64,000 nucleotides of DNA from Paraburkholderia sp. (GCF_004298475.1 NZ_SCRP01000033.1:1-64000), one strand, 5' to 3'. Positions 42,746 through 53,046 are shown, numbered from the stretch's first letter. Program-made: numbers and translations. Notes: generated by a model from the sequence alone, not told the origin.

Positions 42746-44723
42746 TGCCCCTGGCCGCCTTCACCTGGTCGGCCGTGATCAGCCTGGCCTGGTTGCCCCA
42801 CGAACTGCGCTCGTGGTTCGCGATGTCGGCGATGTCCGCATCATTCAATGTCGCGGCAAACGGCGGCATCGCGCTGGGGTAGCTGATGCCGTTGATGGCC
42901 TCGCCATGCAGTCCGTTGAGGATCACGCTGATCTGCTTGGCGGGATCATCGTTTAGCACCGCGGGGTTGTCCTTGAGCGGCGGGAACGCACCGGGCAGAC
43001 CCATGCCGGTGGCCTGGTGGCAGGCCATGCAGCTGGCTGCGTACAGGGATGCACCACGCGCCGGGTCGAACTTGTACGGGCCTGCGGGCGAGGCGGGAGT
43101 CGTGGGGGCTGTTTCCGCCACGGGCGCCCTGGTGATCGGCGGCGCGGCCACGGACGCCTCGCCCGGCACCGACACTTTCAGCACGCCCTGCGCGCCCATC
43201 ACCATGTGCGCCATCGCGTGATCCACGAACGGATACTTGCCCGGTTCATCGACGCTCAGGTCGAAGATCGCGCCCTCGCCCGGCCCCACGCTGTAGGTGG
43301 AGACGCCGTCGATAGCCTGGGCCGGATTACCACCGGGATAAACTTTCTGGAAGATCGCGCCGATCACGTGGAACGCGCTCCACAGACTGGGGCCGGCGTT
43401 CACCATATAGATGCGCACGAGGTCGCCCGGCCTGGCCGTGAGCGGATGATCGCGGTACTGGAACGCGGTGCCGTTGAACACGACCTCGTCGGGGCGCATC
43501 TCCTGCATCTTCCCGTAGTCGCCGGCCATCAGCTTGCCGCTCACCTGCTGGGTGTACCACTCGCCCTGCACCAGCACGTAGCTCTCTGCGGCGGGCGGCA
43601 GCGGCGTCGCCGGGTCGACGATGATCGCGCCGTACATGCCGTTGGCGATGTGCAGCAGCACAGGTGGCGTGCCGCAGTGGTAGAGGAACGCGCCCGGCAC
43701 CTTGGCCACGAACGAGAACTTGATCGACTCGCCTGGATTGATGTCCACGTAATGCAGGCTGGGCGGCGTGATTGCGGCATGGAAGTCGATCGAGTGCTGC
43801 ATGGTGCCGTGATTGGTGAGCACCACGTTCACGGTCTGCCCCTGGCGCACATGGATGACCGGTCCGGGTACGCTCTTGCCGAAGGTCCACGCCTGGTACT
43901 GCACGCCACTGGCGATTTCCACGGTCTGGTCGGAGACGTCGATGGACACGCCCACGCTGTTGCCAGGCGTGAGCGGCGGCAGGTGCGCGTCACGCGCCTG
44001 CGCGACGGGCTGGCTCGACGCCAGCGACAACGGCTTCACCGCGGCGGCGGCGGCTGTCTGCGAAGGTGACTGGACATGCAGCGCGCTGTGCAGGCCCGCT
44101 AACAGCAATGCCACGAGCAGTGCGATGCCCGCCAGCACCGGCGCCTGCACATGCCATGGCAGCGGCGCCACGGGAGGTGCATCGACGGCGGGCCCCCACT
44201 CGGCGACCTGCCGCCAACCCGGCCAACGCCGTTCGATCAGGTAGTCGACGCTATACGGATTGAGGCCGGCCCGGTGGTCGATAAGGATCAGTGCGATGAA
44301 GACCAGCACGTAGCTGATCGCCGTGCCCATGTTGGTGGCGCCCACCGTGTACGGGCCGCCGAAGCCCTCGGCGGTGGACCAGATCAGCAGGCTGAACAGG
44401 GCGCCGAGCACGTAGATGTACTTGCGCGCGAACCCCAGCAGCAGGGCGAAGGCCAGCGCCGTCACGGCAAGGCGCGTCAGCCACACGAACAGCCCGGCAT
44501 GCGGCGTGACAAGCGCAAGCCACATCCCGAACCACCAGGCCGACCAGCGCGGCTGCCCATTGGCGGCGTTGTGCAGGTAGCCCACATAGTGGCTTGCGAA
44601 TCCCGGCGCCCAGGTGAGCGCCGCGCCCACGATCCAGATGACGCCGAAGGCTACCCGCAACGCGGCGCCGGTGAGTACCGGCCAGGCTTCGTGCCGGGAT
44701 TCGCGACGATTCGAGTCGGTCAT
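42741..44723 (-). CDS. Membrane-anchored copper nitrite reductase-like protein fused to cytochrome c
   Basis: A 660-residue three-part fusion. Residues ~18-150 are a DoxX/DoxD-like four-helix membrane domain, followed by another helix at ~192-212. Residues ~255-525 are a two-cupredoxin CuNIR (NirK) module with every ligand present: type 1 copper His310, Cys350, His358, Met363; type 2 copper His315, His349, His502; catalytic Asp313 and His452 (FHVIG). Residues ~550-655 are a class I cytochrome c (CMACH 565-569, likely axial Met619). NirK reduces nitrite to NO; here an electron-donating heme and a membrane anchor are built in. No nar/nor genes are nearby. Start has GGGAGGAAG upstream. Confidence 0.88.
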   Translation of the reverse strand: MTDSNRRESRHEAWPVLTGAALRVAFGVIWIVGAALTWAPGFASHYVGYLHNAANGQPRWSAWWFGMWLALVTPHAGLFVWLTRLAVTALAFALLLGFARKYIYVLGALFSLLIWSTAEGFGGPYTVGATNMGTAISYVLVFIALILIDHRAGLNPYSVDYLIERRWPGWRQVAEWGPAVDAPPVAPLPWHVQAPVLAGIALLVALLLAGLHSALHVQSPSQTAAAAAVKPLSLASSQPVAQARDAHLPPLTPGNSVGVSIDVSDQTVEIASGVQYQAWTFGKSVPGPVIHVRQGQTVNVVLTNHGTMQHSIDFHAAITPPSLHYVDINPGESIKFSFVAKVPGAFLYHCGTPPVLLHIANGMYGAIIVDPATPLPPAAESYVLVQGEWYTQQVSGKLMAGDYGKMQEMRPDEVVFNGTAFQYRDHPLTARPGDLVRIYMVNAGPSLWSAFHVIGAIFQKVYPGGNPAQAIDGVSTYSVGPGEGAIFDLSVDEPGKYPFVDHAMAHMVMGAQGVLKVSVPGEASVAAPPITRAPVAETAPTTPASPAGPYKFDPARGASLYAASCMACHQATGMGLPGAFPPLKDNPAVLNDDPAKQISVILNGLHGEAINGISYPSAMPPFAATLNDADIADIANHERSSWGNQARLITADQVKAARGK

Positions 44724-44844
44724 GCCACTTCCTCCCAGAGAGTCGAATTGCGGACAGCAACGTGCTGTAGCAGCGACACGGGCCGTGAGCCTGCACCCAA
44801 AAAACGTATCTTTTGCTGAGGCTTGAACTACAGCGAGGATAAAC

Positions 44845-45066
44845 GAAGATGCGCAAATCTGAAGCGTGCGCGATACGCGCGGGAATTCAAGCTGGAGGAA
44901 GTACGGCTGGTGAAGTCAGGTCAGAGTCTGGTGGCGGTATCGGCCATTTTGGGCGTGACGCGCCGGACGGTTTCGAACTGAATGCAGGCGGATCGCAACG
45001 GCCCGCCTGCGTGCGGAGAATGCGCGACTGAAGAGGGAGCGCGACATTCTAAAAAGAGCGGAGCTG
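44845..45066 (+). pseudogene. IS3-family OrfA remnant (frameshifted)
   Basis: The codon pieces MRKS (44849), then in another frame RYAREFKLEEVRLVKSGQSL...VSAILGVTRRTVSN-stop (~44870-44976), then RLRAENARLKRERDILKRAEL (~44998-45064) are the start, helix-turn-helix and leucine-zipper parts of an IS3-family OrfA. Frameshifts and an internal stop show that it is dead. OrfB is missing. Confidence 0.75.
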
Positions 45067-45073
45067 AGCGGCG

Positions 45074-45475
45074 TTAATCGCGACCGTGTGCATGCGCATC
45101 GAGGCTGCGTTCGGCAGCTTCGCCCACGAGGCCCGCGTAGTACAGATGCACGCCGACGGCGAGCGAATCGTTGCGGATTTCGTGGAAGGTCTTCCACGCC
45201 TTCACGGGGTCCTTGAACACGAGGTAATGCGCTTCCTCGGAAACGAGGCGCGCGACTTGATGCAGGCCGTGACCATGCAGTGCTGCAATAAGCTCGTCGA
45301 GGCTGCGGTGCGTGCGCGCGTCGGTGCGAGGATAGAGCATATGCAGGACGGCGACGCGTTCTTTCGCGAGCGCGGCGGACAGCGCGACCACGATGTCCTG
45401 ATGATTGAGTGCCGTAACAACGGCGTCTTCGGCAAGTTCTTCTTCCGAGAACAGGGTATCGATCGAAATGTTCAT
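45074..45475 (-). CDS. Hypothetical protein, 133 residues
   Basis: Not recognised. An acidic soluble alpha-helical protein (MNISIDTLFSEEELAEDAVVTALNHQDIVVALSAALAKERVAVLHML... SLDELIAALHGHGLHQVARLVSEEAHYLVFKDPVKAWKTFHEIRNDSLAVGVHLYYAGLVGE), with a His-rich C-terminal tail (DAHAHGRD). No signal peptide. Composition and helical periodicity look genuine. Its neighbours are an IS relic and an esterase gene. Confidence 0.7.
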   Translation of the reverse strand: MNISIDTLFSEEELAEDAVVTALNHQDIVVALSAALAKERVAVLHMLYPRTDARTHRSLDELIAALHGHGLHQVARLVSEEAHYLVFKDPVKAWKTFHEIRNDSLAVGVHLYYAGLVGEAAERSLDAHAHGRD

Positions 45476-45826
45476 CTACTCATACCTTACGTTTTGCTTC
45501 TGGTGCGGATGGCCAGATTAAAAAGGCCCGCCGAAACAGGCGGGCCGTCGAAAGCGATCACCGTAAGTCGCTTTCGTGAGATGCAGTATGGCAGATTGTC
45601 GCAGGCAGGTGATGCACTGCACAGGCAAAACATTGTTGCAGTAAACAGCGGAAAATGGCCGAAAAATCGATGTGTTCGCATCGATTGTGCCGGGCAGAAG
45701 TCGTGCATGAATCGGCTGCGGCGGCGTACGACGCGAGCACCCGGGTGATCTGGTCCTGGGTTGCGGAGAGGCTGCCGGATGCGCGAGCAAATAGCTGCGC
45801 AAGGCCGCTCCAGGCAGCCGGTTGCG
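45476..45826. other. Gap of about 350 bases, terminator only
   Basis: Holds the minus-strand terminator at 45520-45546. Open frames across 45518-45902 on the minus strand lack ribosome binding sites and known families. Confidence 0.4.
45520..45546 (-). terminator. Intrinsic terminator (minus strand)
   Basis: GGCCCGCC (45525-45532), loop GAAACA, GGCGGGCC (45539-45546); on the minus strand the stem is followed by five Ts. It would end transcription coming from the esterase gene before the hypothetical gene at 45475. Confidence 0.8.
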
Positions 45827-46894
45827 TTACACAACGAGTTGGTCGACTTCCGTTTGCACGGCTGCCGGGAAAGGCTCGCGCGTGCCCGATTCCGTTGCCC
45901 ACGCAATAGCTTCACGAATACGTTCCAGCGCGTTGCTACTCTCTGCAACCTCATGCCCGTACGCATGAAACTCGTGAATCATGTGTTCCCAGACATCCAG
46001 CCGGATCCGTCCTCCCTGCTCCTGAACGGTTTGTGCGAAGTCTCGGATCATGTCGACAAGAATCTCTTTCCCACCCGCCTGGATATAGATCGGCGCGACA
46101 CCCGCAAAAGACTGGTTGATCGGCGAGAGTTCTGCGTTCTCATATCGGCCTTCGCCTTTGAGCCAGGCAGAAAATTGAAGCGTCATGTATCCCTGTACCA
46201 GATCGTAATGATCGTTGCCGAACTGGCTTGCGCCGCGCAGGCCCGTATCCGTCCACGGACTGAGGCCAATCGCCAGCGCGGGCTGGGGAAGCGCTGCATC
46301 GCGCAGCTTCGACAGTGTCATCAAGGTCAGATGCCCGCCGGCCGAGTCTCCGCATACCACCAGGCGCGAAGGATCGACGCCTTGCCGAAGCACAAACCGA
46401 AACGCCTCCAGACCGTCCTCGAGTTGCGCGGGGTGGGGATACTCGGGCGTGAGTCGATAGTCCGGCGCGAAGATGCGCACGCCAAGCCAGTGAGCGAGCA
46501 AGGCGATGAATTCGCGTGTCACGGTCGCGTAAAACGTATAGCCGCCGCCGTGAAAGTAAAGCATCGTGATATCGCTGGTTCGCTCGCGAGGAATAAACCA
46601 GTCCCCTCGGGGCTCGCCTTCGCCCGCTGGACGGATTTCGACAGCCGGGCGCATTTCGGTAAGGGTAATCAAACTATCCAGATATGCCCTGCCGTCCGCA
46701 ATGTCTTTCAGTGCGAAAGCCCGATTAAATTGGGCTCTCCAGAATAATGTTCCGATTTCGAAAGAAATTGACCACTCGCGTACCAGCGGTTTGCCGATCG
46801 TGCGCCGAAACAGCACCGTGATCGAAATTGCGAGGAGCGAGGCGAGACTGCGTGCCTTATGCGAAAAACGGCCCCGGAATACGGTTCTCGACAT
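45827..46894 (-). CDS. Alpha/beta hydrolase, hormone-sensitive-lipase (bHSL) family
   Basis: A 355-residue esterase. The oxyanion motif YFHGGGYTFYA, nucleophile GDSAGGHLTL and late EHMIHEFHAYG (catalytic His) define the family IV/HSL group. The acid residue is expected in GGKEILVDMIRDF. A hydrophobic N-terminal stretch (ASLLAISITVLFRR) may anchor it. Substrate unknown. Monocistronic, ended by the terminator at 45520. Confidence 0.9.
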   Translation of the reverse strand: MSRTVFRGRFSHKARSLASLLAISITVLFRRTIGKPLVREWSISFEIGTLFWRAQFNRAFALKDIADGRAYLDSLITLTEMRPAVEIRPAGEGEPRGDWFIPRERTSDITMLYFHGGGYTFYATVTREFIALLAHWLGVRIFAPDYRLTPEYPHPAQLEDGLEAFRFVLRQGVDPSRLVVCGDSAGGHLTLMTLSKLRDAALPQPALAIGLSPWTDTGLRGASQFGNDHYDLVQGYMTLQFSAWLKGEGRYENAELSPINQSFAGVAPIYIQAGGKEILVDMIRDFAQTVQEQGGRIRLDVWEHMIHEFHAYGHEVAESSNALERIREAIAWATESGTREPFPAAVQTEVDQLVV

Positions 46895-47084
46895 GCAGTG
46901 CCCCCGATCATTGTTTGTCGGCGATTGTAATCGCCAACAGGGCCTTTTTCTTCCATTAAGCAGGACAAAATGCCATACACATCGAATCGCTCGGGCACAC
47001 GAACGGGCGCTTCACCCCGGTTTATGTTTGTTGCATGAGCCGGTCGGCAAGCGCCGGCCATTCCCCGGAAATCCGCGAAAAAGC

Positions 47085-47115
47085 AAAAAAAAAAGCGCCC
47101 CGTATTGCGAGACGC
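47085..47115 (-). terminator. Strong intrinsic terminator of the liu operon
   Basis: Read on the minus strand: GCGTCTCG, loop CAATA, CGGGGCGC, then ten Ts. All 8 positions pair (two as G-U). It begins 28 bases after the liuD stop. Confidence 0.88.
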
Positions 47116-47142
47116 CCAGGGGAAAACAGCCTGTTGCTGCCG

Positions 47143-49152
47143 TCAGCCCATTTCGAGCACCAGCAATTGCGCGCCATCTGTAACCTGATCGCCCACTGCG
47201 TACAACACCTCCGTCACCGTACCGCCGAACGGTGCGCCAATCGTGTGCTCCATCTTCATCGCCTCCATGACGACGAGCGGCGAGCCTTTCTCCACCACCG
47301 CGCCCGGCTCCACGAGCACCGCAATCACCTTGCCCGGCATGGGCGCCGTGAGGCGCCCTTCTCCGTGGTCCGAATCGGCGGCGTGCGCGAGCAGGTTTTG
47401 CCATTCGAACGACATGGCTGTGCCGAGGCAGAACACGTGAAAAACATCGCCGTCGATAAACACGCGGCCCGTCACGCGCGTGTCGCCGATAGTCGCGGCA
47501 TATTCGTCCGCCCCGCGCCCACGCGACCACGTATACGCATCGACGCCGCCTGCGCAACCGAGCGTTTGCGCGCCGCCGTCCTGCGCAAACGTCGCCGAGA
47601 ACGTCGTGTCGGTTTCGCGATCGCGCCAGCCGATCGTCTGCTGATAGCCGCCGTTCAGCCGCCAGTGCACAAGCGATGCCCACGGCGACGCGTCCCGTGT
47701 CGATGCGTCTTCGCGGGTGAGCAACGCGGCGCTGGCCAGCGCGAGCGCTTCGCGGACCGGCTTGTGATGCGCCGCGAAAAGCGCGTCGTGATGACGTTCG
47801 ATGAGGCCGGTGTCGAGGTCGGCAGCGGCAAACGGCTCGCACGTCACGAGCCGGTGCAGGAACTCGACGTTCGTATGCGGCCCCACCACCTCGCAGGCTT
47901 CGAGCGCGCACCGCATGCGCGCGAGCGCATCTTCGCGCGTCGTGCCGTGCACGATCAGTTTCGCGATCATCGGATCGTAGAACGGCGTGATCGTGTCGCC
48001 TTCGCGCACGCCGCTGTCGATCCGCACCGAGGCGCGCTGCCCGGCGGCTCCAATCGCAAACTCCACGCCTTCAGGCATGCGCAAATGCTTGAGCGTGCCC
48101 GTGGATGGCAAGAAGCCGCGTGCAGGATTTTCGGCGTAAATCCGTGCTTCGAGCGCATGCCCCTGAACGGCAAGCTGCGACTGTGCGAGCGGCAACGGTT
48201 CGCCCGCGGCCACGCGCAATTGCCATTCAACGAGATCCTGTCCCGTGATCATTTCGGTCACCGGATGCTCGACCTGGAGGCGCGTATTCATCTCCATGAA
48301 ATAGAATTCGGCGCCGGTCATGATGAATTCGACCGTGCCCGCGCCCACGTAGTGCACCGCGCGCGCCGCCGCCACGGCGGCTTCGCCCATGGCGCGCCGC
48401 ACGCTCGCATCGAGCCCCGGCGCAGGCGCTTCTTCAAGCACTTTCTGATGGCGCCGCTGCACCGAGCAATCGCGATCGAACAGATACACCGCGCCGCCAT
48501 GCTTGTCGGCGAACACCTGCACTTCGACGTGACGCGGACGCAGCAGATATTTCTCGATCAGCACGCGGTCGTTGCCGAAGCTGCTTGCGGCCTCGCGCTT
48601 GCATGACGCGAGCGCCGCGGCGAAGTCCTCGCTGCGCTCGACCACGCGCATGCCTTTTCCGCCGCCGCCCGCGCTCGCCTTGAGCAGCACCGGGTAGCTC
48701 ATCGCATCGGCTTCGCGCTGGAGCAGTACCGCGTCCTGATCGTCGCCGTGATAACCCGGCACGAGCGGCACCGAAGCCGCCTGCATCAGCGCCTTGGCAG
48801 CCGCCTTCGAACCCATCGCGGCAATCGCCCCGACCGGCGGTCCGATAAAAACAATGCCCGCTTCGTCGCATGCGCGCGCAAATGCTTCGTTTTCGGAAAG
48901 AAATCCATAGCCCGGATGAATCGCCTGCGCGCCCGTTGCGCGCGCTGCGGCGATGATGCGCTCGATGCGCAAATAGCTTTGCGCCGCTGCCGCCTCGCCG
49001 ATGTGCACGGCTTCGTCGCACGCCGTGACGTGCTTCGCGCTGGCGTCGGCATCGGAGTAGACGGCCACGCTCTTGATGCCGAGTTTCCGGCAGGTCGCCG
49101 CCACGCGGCATGCAATTTCGCCCCGGTTGGCGATCAGGATCTTGTTGAACAT
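47143..49152 (-). CDS. liuD: Methylcrotonyl-CoA carboxylase, biotin-containing alpha subunit
   Basis: A 669-residue biotin carboxylase with C-terminal biotin carrier. N-terminal MFNKILIANRGEIACRVA, ATP-grasp ASAGGGGKGMRVVE, and biotinyl-lysine EAMKMEH near the C-terminus are all present. It carboxylates 3-methylcrotonyl-CoA with LiuB in leucine degradation. The start at 49152 gives the exact family N-terminus. Last gene of the operon; the terminator at 47085 follows. Confidence 0.94.
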   Translation of the reverse strand: MFNKILIANRGEIACRVAATCRKLGIKSVAVYSDADASAKHVTACDEAVHIGEAAAAQSYLRIERIIAAARATGAQAIHPGYGFLSENEAFARACDEAGIVFIGPPVGAIAAMGSKAAAKALMQAASVPLVPGYHGDDQDAVLLQREADAMSYPVLLKASAGGGGKGMRVVERSEDFAAALASCKREAASSFGNDRVLIEKYLLRPRHVEVQVFADKHGGAVYLFDRDCSVQRRHQKVLEEAPAPGLDASVRRAMGEAAVAAARAVHYVGAGTVEFIMTGAEFYFMEMNTRLQVEHPVTEMITGQDLVEWQLRVAAGEPLPLAQSQLAVQGHALEARIYAENPARGFLPSTGTLKHLRMPEGVEFAIGAAGQRASVRIDSGVREGDTITPFYDPMIAKLIVHGTTREDALARMRCALEACEVVGPHTNVEFLHRLVTCEPFAAADLDTGLIERHHDALFAAHHKPVREALALASAALLTREDASTRDASPWASLVHWRLNGGYQQTIGWRDRETDTTFSATFAQDGGAQTLGCAGGVDAYTWSRGRGADEYAATIGDTRVTGRVFIDGDVFHVFCLGTAMSFEWQNLLAHAADSDHGEGRLTAPMPGKVIAVLVEPGAVVEKGSPLVVMEAMKMEHTIGAPFGGTVTEVLYAVGDQVTDGAQLLVLEMG

Positions 49153-49216
49153 GTGTGATCTCGCTGTCGTTCGCTCGTTGCTGTTCGCTCGTTGCCGTTC
49201 GTATGTGCCCTGAACC

Positions 49217-50020
49217 TCAGCCGTTGGACTGGCTGCGCCAGCGCGGCGTGCGCTTTTCGAGGAACGACGCGACGCCTTCGCGCCCTTCGTCGCTTGCACG
49301 GATGCGCGCGATACGAATGGCCGTGTCCTCGATCAACGCGTCGTCGAGCGGCCGTCCCGCGACGTCCTGCACCAGTTGCTTGCACTCGCCCACGGCGTTC
49401 GGGCTGTTCGCCGCCAGCGCCTCGACGATGCGCTGCACGGTGGCGTCGAGCGTATCAACGCTCACCGCCTCGCTCACGAGGCCGAGGCGCTGGGCCGTCG
49501 CGCAGTCGAATGCCTCGGCCGTGACGAAATAGCGGCGCGACGCCTGCTCGCCCAGCGCGCGAATCACATACGGCGCAATGGTCGCCGGCATCAGGCCGAG
49601 GCGCGCTTCGGAGAGGCAGAAATGGGCGGTCTCGACGGCAACCACGATATCGGCCGCGCAGACGAGCCCCATGCCGCCCGCGTACACGTCGCCGTGCACG
49701 CGCGCGACGACCGGCTTCGGACAGCGATACAGCGCCGAGAGCATCTGCGCGAGACGCATGGCATCGGCGCGGTTCTCCTCGTCGGAGTAACCGGCCATCT
49801 TGCGCATCCAGTTCAGATCCGCGCCCGCGCAGAAAGCACGGCCACTGCCCGCCAGCACGATCGCGCGCACGTCGTCGCGCGCGCCGAGCGCCGTGAATGC
49901 CGCAGTGACGTCGGCGATCATCGTTTCGTTGAAGGCGTTGCGCACATCGGGCCGGTTCAACGTGACCGTTGCGACATGACCTGCGATGTCGACCAGCAGC
50001 GTTTCGTATTGCATCGTCAA
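49217..50020 (-). CDS. liuC: Methylglutaconyl-CoA hydratase
   Basis: A 267-residue crotonase: GSGRAFCAGADLNWMRKMAGYSDEENRADA and VHGDVYAGGMGLVCAADIVVAVE are typical of LiuC/AtuE-type hydratases, and LSEARLGLMPATIAPYVIRALG carries the second active-site loop. By its place between liuB and liuD it hydrates 3-methylglutaconyl-CoA to HMG-CoA. Confidence 0.92.
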   Translation of the reverse strand: MTMQYETLLVDIAGHVATVTLNRPDVRNAFNETMIADVTAAFTALGARDDVRAIVLAGSGRAFCAGADLNWMRKMAGYSDEENRADAMRLAQMLSALYRCPKPVVARVHGDVYAGGMGLVCAADIVVAVETAHFCLSEARLGLMPATIAPYVIRALGEQASRRYFVTAEAFDCATAQRLGLVSEAVSVDTLDATVQRIVEALAANSPNAVGECKQLVQDVAGRPLDDALIEDTAIRIARIRASDEGREGVASFLEKRTPRWRSQSNG

Positions 50021-50041
50021 GTTCTCCTTCCCGGGCGACGC

Positions 50042-51649
50042 TTACATGCGGAACACGCCAAAGCGCGTGTCCTCGATAGGCGCGTTCATCGTCGCGGAAA
50101 GCCCGAGACCGAGCACGTCGCGCGTCTGCGCCGGATCGATCACGCCGTCGTCCCACAGCCGCGCGCTCGCATAGTACGGATGGCCCTGGCGTTCGTACTG
50201 GTCGCGGATCGGCTGTTTGAACGCCTCCTCTTCTTCCACGCTCCACGTACCGCCTTTCGCTTCGATACCGTCACGGCGCACCGTGGCGAGCACCGATGCA
50301 GCCTGCTCGCCGCCCATCACGGAGATGCGCGCATTCGGCCACATCCAGAGAAAGCGCGGCGAATACGCACGGCCGCACATGCCGTAATTGCCTGCGCCGA
50401 ACGACCCGCCGATGATCACCGTAAACTTCGGCACCTTCGCGGTCGCCACGGCCGTCACCATCTTCGCGCCGTTGCGTGCGATGCCTTCGTTCTCGTACTT
50501 GCGGCCCACCATGAAGCCCGTGATGTTCTGCAGGAACACGAGCGGGATCTTGCGCTGGCAGCACAGTTCGATGAAGTGCGTGCCCTTGAGCGCCGACTCC
50601 GAAAACAGGATGCCGTTGTTCGCGACGATCCCCACCGGATGGCCCCAGATGTGCGCGAAGCCGGTCACGAGCGTCGTGCCGTAGCGCGCCTTGAATTCGT
50701 CGAACGCGGAATCGTCGACGATGCGCGCGATCACTTCGCGCACGTCGAACGGCTTGCGCGTATCGACGGGAATCACGCCGTACAGGCTCTTCGCGTCGTA
50801 GCGCGGCGGCAGCGGATCGCGCAGCGCGAGCGGCGGCGTCTTCGTGCGGTTCAGATTGCCGACGATGCTGCGCGCAATCGCAAGCGCATGCGCATCGTTC
50901 TGTGCGAGATGATCGGCCACGCCGGAAAGGCGCGTGTGCACGTCGCCGCCGCCGAGATCTTCGGCGCTGACTTCTTCGCCGGTCGCCGCTTTCACGAGCG
51001 GCGGGCCGCCCAGGAAAATCGTCCCCTGGTTCTTCACGATGATCGACTCGTCGCTCATGGCGGGCACGTATGCGCCGCCCGCCGTGCACGAACCCATCAC
51101 GACCGCGATCTGCTCGATGCCCTGCGCGGAGAGATTCGCCTGGTTATAAAAGATGCGGCCGAAGTGATCGCGATCGGGAAACACGTCGTCCTGGTTCGGC
51201 AGATTCGCGCCGCCCGAATCGACGAGATACACGCACGGCAAGCGGTTTTCCTGCGCGATTTCCTGCGCGCGGACGTGCTTCTTTACCGTCACGGGATAGT
51301 ACGTTCCGCCCTTCACGGTGGCATCGTTGCAGACGATCACGCATTCCTGGCCCGCGATGCGGCCAATGCCCGTGATGATGCCCGCGCCGGGTGCAGCGTC
51401 GTGGTACATGCCGTAAGCGGCGAGTTGCGAAAACTCGAGGAACGGCGTGCCCGGATCGAGCAGTTGCGCAATACGATCGCGCGGCAGCAGCTTGCCGCGC
51501 GAGAGGTGCTTGTCGCGCGCCGCCTCGCCGCCGCCGAGCGACAGCTTCTGGATCTTTTCGCGCAGGTCCGCGACGACTGCTTCGAGCGCGGCGGCATTCG
51601 CCTTGAAATCGTCCGAGCGCGGATTGAGCTTCGATTCGATGATCGGCAT
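50042..51649 (-). CDS. liuB: Methylcrotonyl-CoA carboxylase, carboxyltransferase beta subunit
   Basis: A 535-residue carboxyltransferase. The N-terminus [38 protein letters not shown] and [32 protein letters not shown] are characteristic of MCC-beta, and the middle [38 protein letters not shown] is the CoA/biotin site. Works with LiuD. Second gene of the operon. Confidence 0.94.
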   Translation of the reverse strand: MPIIESKLNPRSDDFKANAAALEAVVADLREKIQKLSLGGGEAARDKHLSRGKLLPRDRIAQLLDPGTPFLEFSQLAAYGMYHDAAPGAGIITGIGRIAGQECVIVCNDATVKGGTYYPVTVKKHVRAQEIAQENRLPCVYLVDSGGANLPNQDDVFPDRDHFGRIFYNQANLSAQGIEQIAVVMGSCTAGGAYVPAMSDESIIVKNQGTIFLGGPPLVKAATGEEVSAEDLGGGDVHTRLSGVADHLAQNDAHALAIARSIVGNLNRTKTPPLALRDPLPPRYDAKSLYGVIPVDTRKPFDVREVIARIVDDSAFDEFKARYGTTLVTGFAHIWGHPVGIVANNGILFSESALKGTHFIELCCQRKIPLVFLQNITGFMVGRKYENEGIARNGAKMVTAVATAKVPKFTVIIGGSFGAGNYGMCGRAYSPRFLWMWPNARISVMGGEQAASVLATVRRDGIEAKGGTWSVEEEEAFKQPIRDQYERQGHPYYASARLWDDGVIDPAQTRDVLGLGLSATMNAPIEDTRFGVFRM

Positions 51650-51681
51650 CGCGTGCTTCCTTTTGTGACGTGCAGCGGGGG

Positions 51682-52863
51682 TTACATCGTTTCAGCAAAC
51701 AGCTCGCGGCCAATCAGCATGCGACGGATTTCGCTTGTGCCCGCACCGATTTCGTAGAGCTTCGCGTCGCGCCACAGGCGGCCGACCGGATACTCGTTGA
51801 TATAGCCGTTGCCGCCGAGAATCTGGATCGCTTCGCCGGCCATCCACGTTGCCTTTTCGGCGGTATAGAGAATCACGCCCGCGCAATCCTTGCGCACCTG
51901 GCGCACGTGATCCGTGCCGAGCGTGTCGAGCTGGCGGCCCACGGCGTAGAGATACGCGCGGCAGGCCTGGAACGTGGTGTAGAGATCGGCGACCTTGCCC
52001 TGGATAAGCTGGAATTCGCCGATTGCCTGACCGAACTGCTTGCGGTCGTGAATGTACGGCACGACTGCATCCATGACTGCGGCCATGATGCCGGTCGGGC
52101 CGCCCGCGAGCACGGCGCGCTCGTAATCGAGGCCGCTCATCAGCACCTTCACGCCGCCGTTAAGCTGACCGAGGACGTTCTCTTCGGGCACTTCGACGTC
52201 CTGAAACACGAGTTCGCCCGTGTGCGAGCCGCGCATGCCGAGCTTGTCGAGCTTCTGTGCCACGGAGAATCCCTTCATGCCCTTCTCGACGATGAAGGCC
52301 GTAATGCCGCGCGAACCGGCTTGCGGATCGGTCTTTGCGTACACAACGAGCGTGTCGCAGTCCGGGCCGTTGGTGATCCACATCTTGGTGCCGTTGAGCA
52401 CGTAACGGTCGCCTTTTTTCTCGGCGCGCAGTTTCATGCTGACAACGTCCGAGCCCGCATTCGGCTCGCTCATGGCGAGCGCGCCCACGTGTTCGCCCGA
52501 GACGAGTTTTGGCAGGTATTTGCGCTTTTGCGCTTCGGTGCCGTTGCGGTGGATCTGGTTCACGCACAGGTTCGAGTGCGCGCCATATGAAAGACCGACC
52601 GATGCGGACGCACGCGAAATCTCCTCCATCGTAACCATGTGGGCGGTGTAGCCCATGCCGGCGCCGCCGTATTCCTCGGAGACGGTCATGCCGAGCACGC
52701 CCAGATCGCCGAACTTGCGCCACAGATCCATGGGGAACTGGTCGGTGCGGTCGATTTCTGCCGCGCGCGGCGCGATTTCCTTTGCCGCGAAGGCGGCGAT
52801 GCTGTCACGCAGCATTTCGACTTCTTCGCCGAGGGGGAACTGCAGTCCGGGTACATTGCTCAT
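51682..52863 (-). CDS. liuA: Isovaleryl-CoA dehydrogenase
   Basis: A 393-residue acyl-CoA dehydrogenase. The catalytic Glu lies in the middle-domain position [23 protein letters not shown], as in isovaleryl-CoA dehydrogenases, and the usual C-terminal position has a different residue ([24 protein letters not shown] in place of EGTSE). [18 protein letters not shown] is the FAD loop. First enzyme of the leucine/isovalerate branch and first gene of liuABCD. Confidence 0.93.
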   Translation of the reverse strand: MSNVPGLQFPLGEEVEMLRDSIAAFAAKEIAPRAAEIDRTDQFPMDLWRKFGDLGVLGMTVSEEYGGAGMGYTAHMVTMEEISRASASVGLSYGAHSNLCVNQIHRNGTEAQKRKYLPKLVSGEHVGALAMSEPNAGSDVVSMKLRAEKKGDRYVLNGTKMWITNGPDCDTLVVYAKTDPQAGSRGITAFIVEKGMKGFSVAQKLDKLGMRGSHTGELVFQDVEVPEENVLGQLNGGVKVLMSGLDYERAVLAGGPTGIMAAVMDAVVPYIHDRKQFGQAIGEFQLIQGKVADLYTTFQACRAYLYAVGRQLDTLGTDHVRQVRKDCAGVILYTAEKATWMAGEAIQILGGNGYINEYPVGRLWRDAKLYEIGAGTSEIRRMLIGRELFAETM

Positions 52864-53046
52864 GAGTGTCTCCTGTCGATGGGAGCTGGCGCTTCAGCGC
52901 TTACTCCCATCCCACGCAAAGCGGATGATTGCAGCATCGGTCACGCCCGCGCTGCCGCAACCCCATAAAAGTGCAAAAGGGGCATCCAGCATCGCCCCAC
53001 GGATGCACATTTCACGCCACATTTACGTGTGCGTCAATAGGTATTA

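Noticed and set aside
45518-45902. Overlapping minus-strand open frames of ~95-115 codons between the esterase and the hypothetical gene
   Set aside because: No start signals, no family, and a terminator sits at the end of them; composition does not favour one frame.
49376-51757. 793-codon open frame antisense to liuBC
   Set aside because: Shadow of liuB/liuC; no start signal or domain.
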